Source: Clostridia bacterium
GTDB lineage: Bacteria; Bacillota; Clostridia; Christensenellales; Pumilibacteraceae
Length of the DNA: 16,002 nt
Direction: 5' to 3'
NCBI GenBank assembly: GCA_017452405.1
Contig: JAFTMM010000090.1
Span: forward strand, 1 to 16,002
The position numbers and the translations under genes are program-made. Below are positions 13,053 through 16,002 of this stretch, in pieces (position 1 is the first letter of the stretch; each line of letters begins with the position of its first letter). The notes under the pieces are model-generated. The model saw nothing but the letters and a program-made list of their open reading frames with translations, was not told the DNA's origin and searched no databases.

Positions 13053-15680
13053 GTGAAACAATTCGTTTTCTCTTTTGATGAAGCTAATGGCTCGATGCGC
13101 GAATTACTCGGCGGAAAGGGAGCCAATCTTGCGGAAATGACCGGACTCGGTATGCCTGTACCGCCCGGATTTACCGTATCCACTGAAGCGTGCACGCAGT
13201 ATTACACGGACGGTCGTCGCATTAACGAGGATATCGAAAAGCAGATTTTCGATGCGCTTGCAAAACTCGAAAATCGCATGGGTAAAAAGTTAGGCGACGA
13301 AGCAGATCCGTTACTCGTATCCGTAAGAAGTGGTGCGAGAGCGTCCATGCCAGTTATGATGGATACCATTCTCAACCTTGGTCTTACCGACAAATCGGTT
13401 GAAGGTCTTGCAAAAAAGACGGGAAATCCCCGCTTTGCATACGACTCTTACCGTAGATTTATTCAGATGTTCTCCGACGTAGTTATGGAGCAGGATAAGT
13501 CCGTTTACGAGCGTATTCTCGATGAAATCAAGGAAGCTAAGGGTTATAAATCCGATCCCGAACTTACTGCCGACGACCTTAAAGAAATCGTAAAATTATT
13601 CAAAGATAATTATAGAAAAAATCAGGGCGCTGAATTCCCTCAGGAGCCTAAGACTCAGCTTATTGAAGCTACCAAAGCCGTGTTCCGTAGCTGGGACAAC
13701 CCCAGAGCAAACGTATATCGTAGAATGAACGACATTCCTTACGATTGGGGTACTGCCGTAAACATTCAGTGCATGGTATTTGGTAATAAGGGTGAGACTT
13801 CCGGTACGGGCGTAGCATTCACTAGAAACCCCGCAACCGGCGAAAAAGGTCTGTTTGGCGAATATCTTATGAATGCTCAGGGCGAAGACGTAGTTGCAGG
13901 TATCCGTACGCCTAAGCACATCAGCGAACTTAAAGATCAGAACGAAAAGCTTTACAACGAATTTGTAAGTATAACTCAGATTCTTGAAAAGCATTATCGC
14001 GATATGCAGGATATGGAATTTACCATTGAAGAAGGCAAGCTCTACATGCTTCAGACCAGAAATGGTAAGCGTACAGCGCAGGCTGCTCTCAAGATTGCAG
14101 TAGACCTCGTTCGCGAAGGCATGATTGACGAAAAGAAAGCCGTTTGCATGATCGATCCCAAACAGCTTGACACTTTGCTCCATCCTCAGTTTAACGTGAA
14201 AGCTCTTAAAGAAGCAGAGTTCGTTTCTTGCGCGCTTCCCGCATCTCCCGGCGCAGCATGCGGTAAGATAGCATTTACTGCAGAAGAAGCGGTTGAAAGA
14301 GTTGCTAACGGCGAAAAGGTTATTCTCGTTCGTCTTGAAACCAGCCCCGAGGATATCGAGGGTATGAACGCGTCGGAAGGTATCCTTACTGCTCGTGGCG
14401 GTATGACGTCTCACGCTGCGGTTGTTGCAAGAGGCATGGGCGTATGTTGCGTATCCGGTTGCCCCGATCTCGTAGTAGACGAAGAGAACAAGAAAATCAC
14501 TTTGGCAGGCAAGACTTACGGTCCTGACGATTGGCTTTCTCTTGACGGCACGACAGGTAATATTTACGCAGAGAAAATACCTACCGAGCCTGCAGAGCTT
14601 ACCGGAGACTTCGGCGTGCTCATGAGCTGGGCGGACAAGTACCGCGAGCTTAAAGTGCGTACCAACGCTGACACGCCCAGAGATGCAGCTCAGGCAGTTC
14701 ACTTCGGCGCAGAGGGTATCGGTCTTTGCCGTACCGAGCATATGTTCTTCGATCCTCCCAGAATTCCCGCTATTCGTGAAATGATAGTTTCCAAGACGGT
14801 AGAAGAACGTGAGCGCGCGCTTGATAAACTTCTTCCCATGCAGAAGGGTGACTTCAAGGAGATGTATATTGCGCTTGAAGGCAGACCTATGACCGTCCGC
14901 TTCCTTGATCCGCCTCTCCACGAGTTCGTTCCTCACGAGGATTGGGAAATTATCGAGCTTGCTAAGACGATGGGACTTCCTTTTGATGACCTTAAGTCTA
15001 CCATTCTCGGACTTCACGAAGCTAACCCTATGATGGGACATCGTGGTTGTCGTCTTTCGGTAACTTACCCCGAGATTGCAAAAATGCAGACTACTGCAGT
15101 TATTGAGGCAGCGCTTGAAGTACGCGCAGAAAAGGGTTGGGATATCGTTCCCGAGATTATGATACCCCTTGTTGGCGATGTAAAAGAGCTTAGATACGTT
15201 AAGAGTATCGTTTGCAGTACTGCTGACGAAATTATTAAGAAAGCAAACTCGGATATGAAATATATGGTAGGTACCATGATTGAGATTCCGAGAGCGGCGG
15301 TTACTGCGGATAAGATTGCTACCGAAGCCGAATTCTTCTCTTTCGGTACGAACGACCTGACTCAGATGACCTTCGGCTTCTCGCGTGACGATGCAGGCAA
15401 GTTCCTTCCTGAGTATTACAATAAAAAGATTTACGAATCCGATCCGTTTGCAAAGGTTGATACCGAGGGTGTGGGTGCGCTCGTGCGTCTTGCCTCAGAA
15501 AAGGGCAGAGCAACTCGTCCGAACATCAAGCTCGGCGTATGCGGAGAGCACGGTGGAGATCCTTCCAGCGTAGAATTCTTCCACAGCGTAGGTCTTAATT
15601 ACGTTTCCTGCTCGCCTTTCAGAGTGCCTCTCGCTCGTCTAGCGGCAGCACAAGCTAATATCAGTAATCCTAGGGGCTAA
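13053..15680 (+). CDS. ppdK: Pyruvate, phosphate dikinase
   Basis: PPDK interconverts pyruvate, ATP and phosphate with PEP, AMP and pyrophosphate, and in anaerobic Firmicutes can serve glycolysis or gluconeogenesis. The 875-residue product has normal length and all three parts: an ATP-grasp domain (GGKGANLAEM with K22, VRSGARASMP with R92, MLQTRNGKR near 340), the swivelling phosphohistidine domain (ARGGMTSHAAVVARGMG, H454, with T452 two residues before it), and the PEP/pyruvate TIM barrel (IGLCRTEHMFF, RFLDPPLHEF, and GVCGEHGGDP with the catalytic Cys). The usual SMPGMMDT reads SMPVMMDT, placing Val at position 101. The start is GTG, with AAGGAG six bases upstream. It has its own promoter and terminator, so it is likely monocistronic. 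No PPDK regulatory protein gene is present in the window. Confidence 0.97.
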   Translation: MKQFVFSFDEANGSMRELLGGKGANLAEMTGLGMPVPPGFTVSTEACTQYYTDGRRINEDIEKQIFDALAKLENRMGKKLGDEADPLLVSVRSGARASMPVMMDTILNLGLTDKSVEGLAKKTGNPRFAYDSYRRFIQMFSDVVMEQDKSVYERILDEIKEAKGYKSDPELTADDLKEIVKLFKDNYRKNQGAEFPQEPKTQLIEATKAVFRSWDNPRANVYRRMNDIPYDWGTAVNIQCMVFGNKGETSGTGVAFTRNPATGEKGLFGEYLMNAQGEDVVAGIRTPKHISELKDQNEKLYNEFVSITQILEKHYRDMQDMEFTIEEGKLYMLQTRNGKRTAQAALKIAVDLVREGMIDEKKAVCMIDPKQLDTLLHPQFNVKALKEAEFVSCALPASPGAACGKIAFTAEEAVERVANGEKVILVRLETSPEDIEGMNASEGILTARGGMTSHAAVVARGMGVCCVSGCPDLVVDEENKKITLAGKTYGPDDWLSLDGTTGNIYAEKIPTEPAELTGDFGVLMSWADKYRELKVRTNADTPRDAAQAVHFGAEGIGLCRTEHMFFDPPRIPAIREMIVSKTVEERERALDKLLPMQKGDFKEMYIALEGRPMTVRFLDPPLHEFVPHEDWEIIELAKTMGLPFDDLKSTILGLHEANPMMGHRGCRLSVTYPEIAKMQTTAVIEAALEVRAEKGWDIVPEIMIPLVGDVKELRYVKSIVCSTADEIIKKANSDMKYMVGTMIEIPRAAVTADKIATEAEFFSFGTNDLTQMTFGFSRDDAGKFLPEYYNKKIYESDPFAKVDTEGVGALVRLASEKGRATRPNIKLGVCGEHGGDPSSVEFFHSVGLNYVSCSPFRVPLARLAAAQANISNPRG

Positions 15681-15735
15681 CAATTAACCCTAAAAAGCGG
15701 TAAAAATTCAATTTTTAATTAAAAAATAAGGTTTT

Positions 15736-15771
15736 AGTAGTCATTCTTCTCGGAGAGTGACTACTTTTTTT
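15736..15771 (+). terminator. Rho-independent terminator of ppdK
   Basis: AGTAGTCATTCT (15736-15747) and AGAGTGACTACT (15754-15765) form a 12-bp stem with one T-G wobble around a TCTCGG loop, followed by a run of Ts to 15771. It stands 55 bases after the ppdK stop. Confidence 0.92.
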
Positions 15772-15786
15772 CTCTTAAAAATCTCT

Positions 15787-15816
15787 TGCAAAGTCAAAAA
15801 TCGGTCAAAAAAACGG
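15787..15816. repeat. Short direct repeats, possible left end of an IS21-like element
   Basis: GTCAAAAA occurs at 15793-15800 and again at 15804-15811, 11 bases apart, with a related CTCAAATTTT at 15825. IS21-family elements carry several short terminal repeats that bind the transposase upstream of istA, and these copies lie about 80-100 bases before the IstA-like start. The exact element boundary and any target duplication cannot be fixed because the right end is outside the window. Confidence 0.4.
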
Positions 15817-15891
15817 GGTGGTTCCTCAAATTTTACATTTTTCTGTATCTACCGCTATGGGTAAAAAAGGGCGATAAAATAGGAGAAAATT

Positions 15892-16002
15892 ATGTCAAAA
15901 TACAAATTAATCATTGAATACTACCAAAAAGGCAACAATAATAGCCAAATTGCAACGCTATGCACTTGTTCTCGCACGACTGTATGGACTGTTCTAAAAA
16001 GG
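15892..16002 (+). mobile_element. IstA-like transposase of an IS21-family element, N-terminal part (cut by window edge)
   Basis: The first 37 codons of a gene begin at the ATG at 15892, with AGGAG at 15881-15885, and run off the window. They encode a helix-turn-helix: an initial helix (YKLIIEYYQKG), then NSQIATLCTCSRTTVWTVLKR. The CxCSRxTVxxVLKR pattern is typical of the N-terminus of IS21 IstA proteins, whose DDE catalytic domain would follow beyond the window, with an IstB ATPase after it. Other elements with homeodomain-like transposases are possible. The gene stands 120 bases after the ppdK terminator, so the insertion spared ppdK. Confidence 0.7.

Noticed and set aside
13596..15041. 481-codon open frame on the minus strand across ppdK
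   Set aside because: It lies fully antisense to a certain PPDK gene. Biased codon use in that gene (GAA, CTT, AAG) leaves the opposite frame free of stops, and the translated product is rich in Phe, Cys, His and Val without any domain.
15792..15810. CtsR-like heptamer repeat (AGTCAAA and GGTCAAA)
   Set aside because: The spacing is 11 bases where CtsR boxes use 10, no heat-shock gene follows, and the repeats sit at the expected end of an insertion element.

Overview
The window reads as a chromosomal housekeeping segment of an endospore-forming-lineage Firmicute, most likely an uncultured member of the Clostridia. The grounds are gene order (tig-clpP-clpX, then the yqfC-yqfD-phoH-pgpH-ybeY-era-yqzL-recO cluster known from Bacillus and clostridia, then ppdK), strong AGGAG-type ribosome binding sites, sigma-A-like promoters, short U-tailed hairpin terminators and two sporulation-associated genes. 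A finer taxonomic placement cannot be made from the sequence alone. There are no rRNA or tRNA genes and no CRISPR array.

Layout. Positions 1-1122 are AT-rich and look accessory: the tail of an unrecognised protein, then a membrane-anchored protein ending in an InlB-type repeat. Positions 1192-3404 form a minus-strand operon: rqcH (NFACT-family ribosome quality control factor) followed by a six-helix HdeD/DUF308-like membrane protein, ending at a hairpin at 1151-1180. A 190-base divergent promoter region separates rqcH from the plus-strand protein quality-control operon tig-clpP-clpX (3594-6882). That operon ends at a perfect 14-bp hairpin. A previously unlisted 39-codon acidic gene on the minus strand (6929-7048) converges on the same hairpin.

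Positions 7105-12884 hold eight tightly packed, mostly overlapping plus-strand genes: yqfC, yqfD, phoH, a shortened pgpH-like c-di-AMP phosphodiesterase, ybeY, era, a 33-codon yqzL and a compact recO. The dgkA and cdd genes that lie between ybeY and era in Bacillus subtilis are absent. A terminator and a clear promoter (TTGATT, 17 bases, TATACT) then separate ppdK (13053-15680), which ends at another good terminator. The last 111 bases are the start of an IS21-type transposase (IstA-like), preceded by short direct repeats that may be the element's left end.

How the genes fit together. The left half is about protein quality control: trigger factor folds nascent chains, ClpXP degrades tagged proteins, and RqcH adds alanine tails to stalled chains, which in B. 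subtilis are ClpXP substrates. The middle block combines 16S rRNA and ribosome maturation (YbeY, Era, PhoH-like ATPase), c-di-AMP turnover, forespore/mother-cell functions (YqfC, YqfD) and recombination repair (RecO). PPDK links pyruvate and PEP. I found no clear new multi-gene system. The best leads are the 39-codon gene, the PgpH lacking its sensor domain, the zinc-finger-less RecO, and conserved-site substitutions in PPDK (V101) and RqcH (E96).
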